A stretch of DNA of 20,780 bases, taken from NCBI GenBank assembly GCA_034669525.1, contig JAXDNH010000079.1, positions 1-20,780 of the forward strand. The letters run 5' to 3'. Numbering within the stretch: the first letter of the stretch is position 1; each line of letters begins with the position of its first letter. This DNA is from JAFASC01 sp034669525 (GTDB taxonomy: Bacteria; Pseudomonadota; Alphaproteobacteria; Rhizobiales; Beijerinckiaceae). The notes under the pieces are model-generated. The model did no database searches and was not told the DNA's origin. It saw only the letters and a program-made list of their open reading frames with translations. This document shows positions 6,724 to 15,043 of the stretch, piece after piece. The position numbers and the translations under genes are program-made.

Positions 6724-7728
6724 CTAGGCTGCGTGGTGAACGTGCTGAGCGCCAGCGGACAAAAAGCCCCTGAGGCGTCTATCGATGATTTCCGCGGCCT
6801 CCGACATGATCCGGTCGATCAGCTCCCTGACGCTTGGTATGTCGTGGATGAGGCCCGCGACCATGCCGCAGCTCCAGGCGCCGGCGTTCATGTCGCCCTC
6901 CAGCATGATTTTGGGGTAAACACCGGCCACCTGATCGTGAATGTCGTCGATCTTCAGACCCGCCCCTTTCGCGCGTTCGATTTCGACTATCTTCTCGACA
7001 TTGGCGTTGTTCAGGACGCGCTCGGTGTTGCGAATAGCGCGCATGATCAGGCGGGTATCGAGTTCGTTCGCCGCCACCAGCGCCTTTTTGACGTTTATAT
7101 GTACCGGTGCCTCTTTTGTCGCGATGAAGCGCGTCCCCATATTCATGCCATCGGCGCCCATCGCGAGTGCCGCGACAAGGCTGCGTGCATCCGCCATGCC
7201 GCCCGATGCGACGAACGGAATCTTCAATTCTTCGGCCGCGCGCGGCAGCAGAATCATGTTTGGCACATCGTCTTCGCCGGGGTGTCCGCCGCATTCGAAA
7301 CCGTCAACGCTCACGGCGTCGCAACCGATGCGTTCTGCCTTCAATGAATGGCGGACCGAAGTGCATTTATGGATCACCTTGATGCCGGTATCCTTCAACG
7401 CCGGCATGTATTGCTCGGGACTGCGTCCGGCGGTTTCGACGATCTTGATCCCGCCCTCTCTGATCGCCGCGATGTATTCGGGGTAGGGCGGCGTCGAGAA
7501 TGCCGGCAGAAAGGTGAGATTCACGCCGAACGGCTTGTCGGTCATGTCGTGACAACGCGCGATTTCCCTGGCGAGAAGCTCGGGCGTCTTCTGTGTCAGT
7601 CCAGTGATAATTCCGAGACCGCCGGCGTTTGACACGGCGGAGGCGAGCTCTGCGAAACCGACGAAATGCATCCCTCCCTGAATGATCGGATGCTCGATGC
7701 CGAACATTTCGGTGATTCTTGTTTTCAT
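6724..7728 (-). CDS. FMN flavoprotein, nitronate monooxygenase / NADH:quinone reductase family
   Basis: The 334-residue TIM-barrel flavoprotein is of the 2-nitropropane dioxygenase-like family. FMN and active-site motifs visible are IIQGGM (15-20), HKCTSVRHSLKAER (120-133), GFECGGHPGEDD with H149, VASGGMAD (173-180) and GADGMNMGTRF (191-201). From memory the whole chain, especially these blocks, resembles Pseudomonas aeruginosa PA1024 closely. That protein was first annotated as nitronate monooxygenase but was shown to be an NADH:quinone reductase, so the same may hold here. The start ATG 7728 has GAGGGG 6 nt upstream. It lies 43 nt after the methyltransferase in the same direction and is probably the third gene of that run. 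Family very sure; reaction open. Confidence 0.88.
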   Translation of the reverse strand: MKTRITEMFGIEHPIIQGGMHFVGFAELASAVSNAGGLGIITGLTQKTPELLAREIARCHDMTDKPFGVNLTFLPAFSTPPYPEYIAAIREGGIKIVETAGRSPEQYMPALKDTGIKVIHKCTSVRHSLKAERIGCDAVSVDGFECGGHPGEDDVPNMILLPRAAEELKIPFVASGGMADARSLVAALAMGADGMNMGTRFIATKEAPVHINVKKALVAANELDTRLIMRAIRNTERVLNNANVEKIVEIERAKGAGLKIDDIHDQVAGVYPKIMLEGDMNAGAWSCGMVAGLIHDIPSVRELIDRIMSEAAEIIDRRLRGFLSAGAQHVHHAA

Positions 7729-7771
7729 GTGTACCCCTCATGGGAGAAGACCGGCGTTTCGCCTTTTTCTC

Positions 7772-8626
7772 TCACTGCTTCCGCGCGACAAAGATCAGAC
7801 GCTGCGCCATCATGCCGAGATCCTGGTTGCGTGTCGATGTCGAGGCAAACTGCGCCGGACCCTCCAGCACGATAAAGCCGCTGCGCGTCAGGAGCGCGTT
7901 CATCCCGCTCTCGTTGTAAAGCCGCTCTGCGTAAAAGCGGTCGGCGATCACGCCGCGTTCCACATGGGTCGTCATTTCGCGTGTGATCAGCTGGTCGCCG
8001 GCGGCTGACAGGGTCCGTTCGCGGCAGGTAAACATGTCTTCGGCGATCCACTCCCAGGAGCGCGGCTCGAAATGCTTTCTGACGTGGTTGCCGTCGCTCA
8101 CGTCCAGCAGGATTTTCCCGCCTGGCCGCAGAATTCTGTGGATGTCGCGGAGCATCGCTTCGTCATCGCTCGCGCTTTCGAAATAGCCGAAACTGTTGCC
8201 GAGCACGAGCGCCGCATCGAAGCTCGCATCCGCCAGGGGAATCGCGCGCGCGTCGCCGTCGTGAAATTGGACTGCCAATCCCGCCGCTTGGGCGCGAAAT
8301 CGCGCCTTTTTTAGAAGGAAGGCGCTACGGTCGACGCCGGTGAGATTTACGAAGCCGCGCTGCGCGAGTTCCAGACTATGCCGGCCCTGTCCACAGCAGA
8401 CGTCCAGAATCTTTGCATTTTTCGCGAGCGGCAGCAGCTCGAGGAAAAGATCGATCTCGCGGCGCGTCAGTCCGGCATTCTCGACAACATCGCCGTCCGT
8501 CTTGAGGTAGAGCTCGTCGAAAATCTCATCCCACCAGACCGGCGAAACCTGCGCTTCAATATCGGCGACCGGGCCGGGTGCGAACGAGCGCGGCGTCTTG
8601 CGCCTGGCTTTCAGAGAAATCGTCAT
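7772..8626 (-). CDS. Class I SAM-dependent methyltransferase
   Basis: The 284-residue protein has a Rossmann-like methyltransferase core. Motif I ILDVCCGQGRHS (73-84) binds S-adenosylmethionine; GVDRS (97-101) holds the acidic residue for the ribose; DGDARAIP and SFDAALVLGNSFGYFE (about 123-150) correspond to motifs II-III; and RILRPGGKILLDV (164-176) is typical of the family. The N-terminal 50 residues contain a WWDEIFDELY motif often seen in small-molecule methyltransferases. The start ATG (8624-8626) overlaps the stop of the ATP-grasp gene as ATGA, which indicates translational coupling and suggests that the two proteins act on the same molecule. The acceptor (N, O or C) cannot be told. 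Confidence 0.88.
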   Translation of the reverse strand: MTISLKARRKTPRSFAPGPVADIEAQVSPVWWDEIFDELYLKTDGDVVENAGLTRREIDLFLELLPLAKNAKILDVCCGQGRHSLELAQRGFVNLTGVDRSAFLLKKARFRAQAAGLAVQFHDGDARAIPLADASFDAALVLGNSFGYFESASDDEAMLRDIHRILRPGGKILLDVSDGNHVRKHFEPRSWEWIAEDMFTCRERTLSAAGDQLITREMTTHVERGVIADRFYAERLYNESGMNALLTRSGFIVLEGPAQFASTSTRNQDLGMMAQRLIFVARKQ

Positions 8627-9939
8627 CCAGCACCGCCGAAAAATCCGAGTTCATTCAGTCGCGCCAGTTCTTGCGTCTCGAGCTTCACGCCGATGTCGCG
8701 CCGGTAGCGCACGTTCGGAATGACCACGCGATCCGCAAGATTGTAGGCCGCCGCGCGCGCGGCTGTGACCGTCGCGCCGATCCCCGTCACGATCATCGTC
8801 CAACCGTGCATGCCCGCCGTGACCAGATCACCCTCCTGCTTGCCGACCTCCGCGAGGTGCAGATGGCAGCGATCTTTGCCGGTGATCTCGCCCTCAAACA
8901 AGATCGGTAGGCCGGCAGGTTCGGATGGGACCCGCTTGCGATTGTAGGGAAACGGTCTTGTCGTGAGAACCACCCCGACGCAATAGCCGGGCCTCGTTGC
9001 GAGGCTCGTTGCAGATCGCGTGACCATCATCTTGAAGAGGTGCGCCCATGACGTCTCCTGCAACGGCTCGAGGATCGCATAGCCGGGGCAGCCGAAGCGG
9101 CAGGTGAATTCAAGCGGCCATATCCCGTCTTCGTTCACGATCGTGTTGAGATTGATATAACCGCAATAGCCGTTCTGCCGGAGTACGAGCTCCATCCTCC
9201 GCAGCGTTTTGTCGAAAAAGCCGTCCGTCCCGGTATACGTCACGACGGTTCCCATTTCGCCGGTCAGCTCGCCGAGATCGCCCGGAAAGAATCGCTTGTG
9301 CTCCCAGTCCAAGCAGGCCGGCGTGAGGAACTTGTCGCCGTCGAAATAGGCGCCGACGCCCATCTCAATGCCGCTCATATGCTGCATGAGCACGTAACTG
9401 GCCTCATCTCCGTCAAACTGCTTGAATCTGGCCGCGATCACGGCCTTCACGTCTCGTCCGTCCTGCATCCGCCCGACGTAATTGTCCGCTGAGGCGAAAC
9501 CATGCCCGTTGAATTTCAGGACATAGCGTCCGGGATGTTGTGAGATGAAGCTTTGCCCGCTTTCCGGCGTAGCAAATTCGTGAATTTGGCAGATCGGAAA
9601 GCCGAGGTCTGAAAGCGTCTTCTGCGCGAAGGCGCGATCGTTCTCGAGCCGATCGCCATAGGCGCTGCCGCCGACAACATGGAAGCCGTCGCGGCGAAGC
9701 GATTCCTGCAGCGTGCCGCGATTGTGCGACACGTTTTCGAAGAGGATGATGCCGTCGTCTCCACCCTCCCGGATCCAATCGAGCTCCTGCCTCCAGTCCG
9801 GCGTCCGCACCACCATGCCGGCGAGCACATCGTGGCATCCGGGTTCCGAGACAAAAATCCGCACCTCGTGGCCCTGCTCGCTGAGGCGGACATACATCGA
9901 GGCCATGTCGCAGGTATCGCCGATCGCGAGAAACCGCAT
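8623..9939 (-). CDS. PurD-like ATP-grasp ligase paralogue
   Basis: The 438-residue protein has the architecture of glycinamide ribonucleotide synthetase (PurD): an N-terminal domain, an ATP-grasp core and the C-terminal PurD domain (VTGIGATVTAARAAAYNLAD...YRRDIG, 384-416). The core shows the ATP lysine K142 in YVLKFNG, the DWEHKRFFPGDLGELTGEMG block (211-230), equivalent to DHKR...GDxGPNTGGMG in PurD, and LEFTCRFGCPG (276-286), equivalent to EFNCRFGDPE. The usual metal-binding Asn is Thr279, and the following Asp and Glu are Cys284 and Gly286. The N-terminus lacks the GGREHA motif of true PurD. It therefore probably joins an amine and a carboxylate other than glycine and phosphoribosylamine; this is inference. 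ATG 9939 is preferred over TTG 9969 because MRFLAIGD starts the Rossmann strand. First gene of a coupled run with the methyltransferase. Confidence 0.82.
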   Translation of the reverse strand: MRFLAIGDTCDMASMYVRLSEQGHEVRIFVSEPGCHDVLAGMVVRTPDWRQELDWIREGGDDGIILFENVSHNRGTLQESLRRDGFHVVGGSAYGDRLENDRAFAQKTLSDLGFPICQIHEFATPESGQSFISQHPGRYVLKFNGHGFASADNYVGRMQDGRDVKAVIAARFKQFDGDEASYVLMQHMSGIEMGVGAYFDGDKFLTPACLDWEHKRFFPGDLGELTGEMGTVVTYTGTDGFFDKTLRRMELVLRQNGYCGYINLNTIVNEDGIWPLEFTCRFGCPGYAILEPLQETSWAHLFKMMVTRSATSLATRPGYCVGVVLTTRPFPYNRKRVPSEPAGLPILFEGEITGKDRCHLHLAEVGKQEGDLVTAGMHGWTMIVTGIGATVTAARAAAYNLADRVVIPNVRYRRDIGVKLETQELARLNELGFFGGAG

Positions 9940-10015
9940 TATGCCCTCGAAGCTGAACGCCTGTACCAAAAGACTTCAGTTTCGATCAGGGTTCCGCCGC
10001 AGGGCAGGGAGGGGC
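9940..10015. promoter_or_regulatory. Divergent promoter region of ATP-grasp and aminotransferase genes
   Basis: These 76 nt separate two outward-facing operons, so both promoters or their cores should lie here or inside the opposite gene's start. I could not find a convincing -35/-10 pair or an operator. A purine-rich ribosome site (GGGAGGGG at 10007-10014) precedes the aminotransferase start. Confidence 0.4.
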
Positions 10016-11245
10016 ATGGTTTCCCGAATAAATCCGCTTGTGATGGCGACGGCCAGCCCCGCCATCCTCGAATCGCGCGCTTGGCTCGCAGCTTACGACG
10101 GCGGCAAAGGTCCGGCCATCGACCTCTCACAAGCCGCGCCACCCTATCCACCACCGCCCGAACTTTTGGCGCGGCTCGCGGCCGCGGCGCAGTCGCCTGC
10201 CGCCGCCCTCTATGGGCCGGTGCCGGGCGATTACGATCTTCGCGTCGCTTATGCCGGCCATGTGTCGGAACTTTATGGCGCCGGCATCAGGCCTAGCGAG
10301 GTCTCGATCACGGCAGGGTGCAATCAGGCCTTCGTCATTGCGGCGATGCTCGTCGCCCAGGCAGGCGATGCGATCATTCTACCGTCGCCGTGGTACTTCA
10401 ATTACAAAATGACCCTGGACATGCTCGGGATTGAAGCGCGTGTGCTTCCATGCTCACCGGCAAAGGACTTCATACCCGACCCGGGAGCTTGCGCCGACCT
10501 CATCGACGCAGGGGTTCGCGCCGTTGTCCTCGTAACCCCGAACAATCCAACCGGAGCGATTTACCCGCCCTCGATTATCGAAGCGTTCGCCGCGCTCTGC
10601 CGTGACAGCGGACTCTGGCTCATCCTGGACGAAACCTATCGCGATTTCCTGCCGCAGGATGCAACACGGCCGCACCGGATCTTTCAGGACAGGACGCTTC
10701 GCAATAACGTGCTCGGACTCTATAGCTTCTCGAAGTCCTTTGCTTTGCCCGGCCATCGGCTTGGCGCGATGATCTACCCGGCGGAACTCGGACCCGAAGT
10801 CCTCAAGATTCAGGATTGCCTGCAAATCTGTCCGGCGCGTGCCGGTCAGGCGGCTCTCACATGGGGCTTGGGTGCTCTCGACCATTGGCGGAGCGAAAAT
10901 CGCAGGCGCTTCGGCGAACAGGCGCAGAATTTCCGTTCGGCGCTAGGTGAGCTTCAGGATTGGACGATCGACTCGCTCGGTGCTTTCTTTGCGTATGTCC
11001 GCCATCCCTTTGCGGCTTTGCCGGCGGAGCAGGTCGCAAAGCGGCTTGCTGTCGAGAACGGCTTGCTGCTGATCCCGGGCACCTATTTCGGGCCGGGCCA
11101 GGAGGAGCACTTGCGCGTGTCGTTCGGCAATCTTTCGGCCGGGAGCCTCACGCAATTGCCGGAGCGTCTGCGCTTGAGTGGCGCTTGCCAAGCCCAGCAT
11201 TCTTCAAAAGCTGCCGGTCGAAGAGAAAATCGGAGGAAGGCGTGA
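10016..11245 (+). CDS. PLP-dependent aminotransferase, class I/II (fold type I)
   Basis: The 409-residue enzyme transfers an amino group between an amino acid and a 2-oxoacid using pyridoxal phosphate. Seen: YGPVPGDYDLR (66-76), ITAGCNQAF (98-106), PSPWYFNY (123-130, stacking on the cofactor), VTPNNPTG with N177, LDETYRDF with D205 and Y208, YSFSKSFALPGHRLG with Schiff-base K240 and phosphate-binding R248, and LRVSFGN with R367 for the substrate carboxylate. The set is complete, so it should be active. ATG 10016 is chosen because it follows GGGAGGGG and the family motif spacing fits; ATG 10043 is possible. The final 25 residues are polar and rich in Arg/Lys. The amino acid substrate is unknown. 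It is followed after 40 nt by the hydroxylase genes and diverges from the ATP-grasp gene. Confidence 0.9.
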   Translation: MVSRINPLVMATASPAILESRAWLAAYDGGKGPAIDLSQAAPPYPPPPELLARLAAAAQSPAAALYGPVPGDYDLRVAYAGHVSELYGAGIRPSEVSITAGCNQAFVIAAMLVAQAGDAIILPSPWYFNYKMTLDMLGIEARVLPCSPAKDFIPDPGACADLIDAGVRAVVLVTPNNPTGAIYPPSIIEAFAALCRDSGLWLILDETYRDFLPQDATRPHRIFQDRTLRNNVLGLYSFSKSFALPGHRLGAMIYPAELGPEVLKIQDCLQICPARAGQAALTWGLGALDHWRSENRRRFGEQAQNFRSALGELQDWTIDSLGAFFAYVRHPFAALPAEQVAKRLAVENGLLLIPGTYFGPGQEEHLRVSFGNLSAGSLTQLPERLRLSGACQAQHSSKAAGRRENRRKA

Positions 11246-11250
11246 CGTGG

Positions 11251-11272
11251 CGGGCGATTATTAAAGCGCCCG
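11251..11272. repeat. 6-bp inverted repeat between aminotransferase and hydroxylase genes
   Basis: CGGGCG (11251-11256) and CGCCCG (11267-11272) flank a 10-nt AT-rich loop (ATTATTAAAG). It fills most of the 40-nt spacer before the TTG start of the FAD subunit. No T-run follows, so it is not a clear terminator. It might set relative expression of the two genes, or be chance. Confidence 0.3.
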
Positions 11273-11285
11273 TGCTGGCGCTCAA

Positions 11286-12176
11286 TTGAAGGCACGCGCA
11301 TTCGACTATTGCCGCGTGACTTCGCAGGCGGAGACCTTTGCCGCGCTTCAACGATATGGCGAGGGCGCCAAGCTCCTCGCCGGCGGCCAGAGTCTGGTTC
11401 CGGCACTCAACCTGCGTCTTCTTTCGCCGGCAATTTTGATCGACATCAACGATGTCGATGAGCTGAAGGGGATTTCTCTTCGCGCAAACAAGCTGCGCAT
11501 CGGCGCCTTGACGCGTCACGCGGAGATCGAGCGTGCTGCGTTGATTGCGGAGCACGCCCCGCTACTGAAGGAGGCAGCACGCCACATAGCGCATCCGGCC
11601 ATCCGCAATCGGGGCACGATGGGCGGCAGTCTGGTCAATGCGGATCCCGCTTCCGAGCTCCCTGCCTGCATGGTTGCGCTTGGAGCGGAAATCGTGCTCG
11701 CAAGTGCGGCGGGGGAGCGGCGCGTTCCGGGGGGGGATTTCTTCACCGGCCTTTATGAGACGGCGATTGCGCCGGGGGAGATACTCACGGCGGTTGAAAT
11801 CCCGATCGCGCGTCAGAACGAGCGGTATGTGTTTATGGAATTGGCGCGACGTGTCGGTGACTATGCGCTTGTGGGCATCGCATGCCAGGCGGAAGTCGTC
11901 GACAATGTTCTGCACGACCTGAAGCCCGCTTTCTTCGCGGTCGGCACCCGCCCGATACTCGCATCTGCGGCAGCAACGCGTATTATCGGCCGGCAGATCG
12001 ACGCGGCGTGTCTCGAGGAAGCCGCTGCAGCACTCGACGAGGAATTGGCTCCAATCAACGATTTGCAAGCCAGTGCCGCAATGCGGATGCATCTTGCCCG
12101 TGTTCTCCTTCGGCGTGCGGTCGCAGCGCTGCTTCCGGAACTGCAGCATTGCTTGCAAACGGCAGCCCGCGCATGA
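11286..12176 (+). CDS. Molybdenum hydroxylase FAD subunit (CoxM/XDH-FAD type)
   Basis: This subunit passes electrons from the iron-sulfur protein to an acceptor via FAD in heterotrimeric hydroxylases of the xanthine dehydrogenase family. The 296-residue protein has both FAD signatures, AGGQSLVP (32-39) and TMGGSLVNADPASELP (111-126), plus IRNRG just before the second, as expected. The C-terminal CO-dehydrogenase flavoprotein domain runs from about residue 180. The start is TTG 11286: an in-frame stop lies 24 nt upstream, and KARAFDYCRVTSQAE matches the usual N-terminus of this subunit. No good ribosome site is visible, so expression may depend on reading from the aminotransferase gene. ATGA overlap with the iron-sulfur subunit gene. 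Confidence 0.92.
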   Translation: MKARAFDYCRVTSQAETFAALQRYGEGAKLLAGGQSLVPALNLRLLSPAILIDINDVDELKGISLRANKLRIGALTRHAEIERAALIAEHAPLLKEAARHIAHPAIRNRGTMGGSLVNADPASELPACMVALGAEIVLASAAGERRVPGGDFFTGLYETAIAPGEILTAVEIPIARQNERYVFMELARRVGDYALVGIACQAEVVDNVLHDLKPAFFAVGTRPILASAAATRIIGRQIDAACLEEAAAALDEELAPINDLQASAAMRMHLARVLLRRAVAALLPELQHCLQTAARA

Positions 12177-12664
12177 GCGAGCGTGAGCTCTCCTTCATGC
12201 TTAACGGAGAGGCCGTTATGCTGCGCGTTGCGCCGCGCCGTCATCTCGCCGATGTTCTGCGTGAGGATTTGGGTCTCACCGGCACGCATCTTGGCTGCGA
12301 GCAAGGCGTGTGCGGTGCCTGCACCGTGCGCGTCGATGGCGAGATTGTGCGCTCGTGTCTCATGCTCGCTGTACAATGCGAGGGCAGCCACGTCGAAACG
12401 ATAGAAGGCCTATCGGACAGTGGCGAGGTCGCCGATCTCCAGAACGCCTTTCGTGTTCGCAACGCATTGCAATGCGGGTTCTGTACGCCCGGCATGATCA
12501 TCACTGCGGACGATCTGTTGCGGCGTCAACCCTCGCCAAGCCGGGACGGCATCCGCGAACATATGGCAGGCAATTACTGCCGCTGTACAGGTTATCATGC
12601 CATTGTCGATGCAATCGAAGCAACGGCCGAAAAGCGCCATCGGAAGGGGGCGGTGAGTGACTGA
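12173..12664 (+). CDS. Molybdenum hydroxylase [2Fe-2S] subunit (CoxS type)
   Basis: The 163-residue subunit carries two [2Fe-2S] clusters that relay electrons from the molybdenum site to FAD. The plant-ferredoxin-type N-terminal cluster is bound by C42, C47, C50 and C62 (GCEQGVCGACTV...SC). The helical C-terminal domain binds the second cluster with C101, C104, C136 and C138 (CGFCTPG...NYCRCTGY). All eight cysteines are present. The ATG at 12173 overlaps the FAD-subunit stop (ATGA), and its end overlaps the start of the large subunit by 8 nt, so the three are made together in a fixed ratio. No Tat signal is seen, which suggests a cytoplasmic enzyme. Confidence 0.95.
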   Translation: MSERELSFMLNGEAVMLRVAPRRHLADVLREDLGLTGTHLGCEQGVCGACTVRVDGEIVRSCLMLAVQCEGSHVETIEGLSDSGEVADLQNAFRVRNALQCGFCTPGMIITADDLLRRQPSPSRDGIREHMAGNYCRCTGYHAIVDAIEATAEKRHRKGAVSD

Positions 12665-15035
12665 GACAGGCCTCACCTTTCTCGATCGGCCGAACAGCTA
12701 TATCGGCCGCGCCGTGCCGCGCCCGAATCTCGAGCGGTTGACACAAGGGCGTGGCCAATATGTCAGCGACATGGTTCTGCCGCGCATGGGCCATGTGACG
12801 TTCGTGCGCTCGCCGTACGCGCATGCGCGCATTCTCGGCATCGACACAGGCGCGGCGAAATCACACAAGGGCGTGCTCGCGGTCGTAACCGGTGCGGAGC
12901 TTGCGCTGGTTTGTACCCCCTGGATCGGTGTGCTTACCCATCTGAAAGGGCTGAAATCTGCGCCGCAGCATCCGATCGCGATAAAAAAGGCCTGCTGGCA
13001 AGGCGAGGCCGTCGCTGCAATTGTGGCACGCACGCGCGCCGAAGCCGAAGACGCTGCCGAACTTGTTCACGTCGAATATGAAGAGCTGCCGGTCGTTACA
13101 GACATGGAAACGGCACTCGATCCCGCGACGCCTGTAATCCACCCCGAACTCGGCGACAATCTTGCCTGGGAGCGCCTGCATGTTGCCGGCGACGTCAACG
13201 CCGCCTTCGCGGAGGCCGATCATATCATCGAAGCAACATTCGGCTTCGGCCGGCACACCGGCGTGACGCTCGAGCCGCGCGCCTGCCTTGCCGATTACAA
13301 TCCGGGGGATGGGCGGCTCACAGTCTATCAAGGTACGCAAGCGCCGCACATGATCCAGAACGTGCTGGCAAAGCACCTCGATTTACCCGAACACAATGTG
13401 CGCGTCGTCTGCAAGGACGTCGGCGGTTCGTTCGGCATCAAGGTGCATGTCTACGCTGATGAAGTCGCGAGTGCGGCGCTGTCCAAGCTTCTACGCCGTC
13501 CGGTCAAATATGTTGCCGATCGCATCGAGAGCTTCGTCACTGATATCCATGCGCGCGATCATCGCGTGCGCGGCCGCATCGGCGTCATGAATGACGGGCA
13601 GATCACTGCTTTCGAGATCGACGATCTGACCGGCATCGGACCGTATTCGATGTATCCGCGGACAAGCGCGATCGAGGCGAACCAAGTCGTCAATTTCACC
13701 GGCGGGCAATATACATGCCCGAACTATCGCGCCCGGGCGCGCGTCGTGTTCCAGAACAAGAACGTCACCTGTCAATATCGTGCCGTCGGCCACCCGATCG
13801 CCTGTTCGGTGACCGAGGGCCTAATCGATCTCGCCGCGCGCAGGATCGGCATGGACCCCGTCGAGATTCGCCGCCGCAACATCATTGGCGACGACGCCTA
13901 CCCCTGCGTCTCCTCGGCCGGCATGCGGTTCGAGAAGCTGTCGCACGAAGCCGCTATGGCGAAACTCCTCGAGATGATGGATTACGAGACACTACGCGCG
14001 GAACAAGCTGCACTGCGCGCGCGCGGCATCTATCGCGGCATCGGACTGGCGAGTTTCATCGAGGTCACCAATCCGAGTGCCGCGTTCTATGGAGTCGGCG
14101 GTGCACGCATTTCGTCGCAAGATGGCGTGACCGTGAAGCTCGATGCCGGCGGCGCGTTGATCTGTCATTCCAGCGTCACCGAGCAGGGCCAAGGCGCCGA
14201 AGCCGTCACCGCGCAAGTTCTTGCGACCGCGTTCGGTATCCCCATCGAGCGCGTGCGGGTCACGACCGGCGATACCGATAACACGCCCTACGGCGGCGGC
14301 ACGTGGGCATCGCGTGCGGCCGGGATCGGCGGCGAGGCCGCCTGGCAGGCCGGCAAGGCGCTCAGGCAGAACGTGCTCGCGGTCGCCGGCGCGATCCTGC
14401 AAGCGCAGCCGGCCAATCTGGACATATGCGCCGGCGCCGTCGTCGATGCCGCGACCGGGCGCGAGCGGATGCCGCTCGAGGAAGTGGCGCGGATCACCTA
14501 CTTCCGGCCGGACACGCTGCCGCCCGGGATTCAGGCCGAGTTCGTCGTCACGCGCCATTACGTGCCGAAGCAATATCCCTTTGCTTTCACCAACGGCATC
14601 CAGGCATCACTCGTCGAGATCGATGTCGAGACCGGCTTTATCAGGCTGCTGCGGCATTGGGCGGTCGAGGATTGCGGGACGATCATCAACCCCCAGCTTG
14701 TCGACGAGCAGGTGCGTGGCGGCATCGTGCAAGGGCTCGGGCCGGCGCTTTTCGAGCACTGCATCTACGATGCGCAGGGCCAGCTTCTCAACGGCAACAT
14801 GGCCGATTATCTCGTGCCGATGTCCGCCGAGATGCCGGATATCGAGGTCGGGCACGTCTCAACACCGACGGCGGAATCCGAACTCGGCGCGAAAGGCGCC
14901 GGCGAGGCCGGTACAGCCGGCGCGGCGGCCGCAGTCATGAATGCGGTTAATGATGCGCTCGCGCCATTTGGCGCCGTGATCACGTCCATCCCAATCACGC
15001 CGAAGAGCGTACTTGCGGCGTTAGGGCATATCTGA
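12657..15035 (+). CDS. Molybdenum hydroxylase large subunit (XDH family, molybdopterin-binding)
   Basis: The 792-residue catalytic subunit should bind molybdopterin cytosine dinucleotide and hydroxylate a substrate with water-derived oxygen. Seen: an N-terminal Ald_Xan_dh_C domain (GRGQYVSD to about 150), KDVGGSFGIK (253-262), TEQGQGAEAV (508-517), and KGAGEAGTAGAAAAVMNA with E750 as the probable active-site base. The loop that reads AYXCSFR in true CO dehydrogenase and often AYRGAGR in related enzymes is QYRAVGHP here (373-380), so this is not form I CO dehydrogenase and the substrate pocket differs. The start is GTG 12657, with GGAAGGGGG just upstream. Maturation needs a CoxD/XdhC-type chaperone, which is not in the window. 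It ends 8 nt from a convergent gene. Substrate unknown; probably a small heterocycle or aldehyde-like compound. Confidence 0.92.
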   Translation: MTETGLTFLDRPNSYIGRAVPRPNLERLTQGRGQYVSDMVLPRMGHVTFVRSPYAHARILGIDTGAAKSHKGVLAVVTGAELALVCTPWIGVLTHLKGLKSAPQHPIAIKKACWQGEAVAAIVARTRAEAEDAAELVHVEYEELPVVTDMETALDPATPVIHPELGDNLAWERLHVAGDVNAAFAEADHIIEATFGFGRHTGVTLEPRACLADYNPGDGRLTVYQGTQAPHMIQNVLAKHLDLPEHNVRVVCKDVGGSFGIKVHVYADEVASAALSKLLRRPVKYVADRIESFVTDIHARDHRVRGRIGVMNDGQITAFEIDDLTGIGPYSMYPRTSAIEANQVVNFTGGQYTCPNYRARARVVFQNKNVTCQYRAVGHPIACSVTEGLIDLAARRIGMDPVEIRRRNIIGDDAYPCVSSAGMRFEKLSHEAAMAKLLEMMDYETLRAEQAALRARGIYRGIGLASFIEVTNPSAAFYGVGGARISSQDGVTVKLDAGGALICHSSVTEQGQGAEAVTAQVLATAFGIPIERVRVTTGDTDNTPYGGGTWASRAAGIGGEAAWQAGKALRQNVLAVAGAILQAQPANLDICAGAVVDAATGRERMPLEEVARITYFRPDTLPPGIQAEFVVTRHYVPKQYPFAFTNGIQASLVEIDVETGFIRLLRHWAVEDCGTIINPQLVDEQVRGGIVQGLGPALFEHCIYDAQGQLLNGNMADYLVPMSAEMPDIEVGHVSTPTAESELGAKGAGEAGTAGAAAAVMNAVNDALAPFGAVITSIPITPKSVLAALGHI

Positions 15036-15043
15036 AGCGTAGG

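Noticed and set aside
8623..9939. True purD (glycinamide ribonucleotide synthetase)
   Set aside because: Architecture matches, but the GGREHA-type N-terminal motif is missing and the EFNCRFGDPE metal-site motif is altered; context is not purine synthesis.
12501..13376. Leftward open frames over the hydroxylase genes
   Set aside because: Mirror frames of the iron-sulfur and large subunits without motifs or ribosome sites.
12657..15035. Form I carbon monoxide dehydrogenase (coxL)
   Set aside because: The AYXCSFR active-site loop is absent; the aligned loop is QYRAVGHP.
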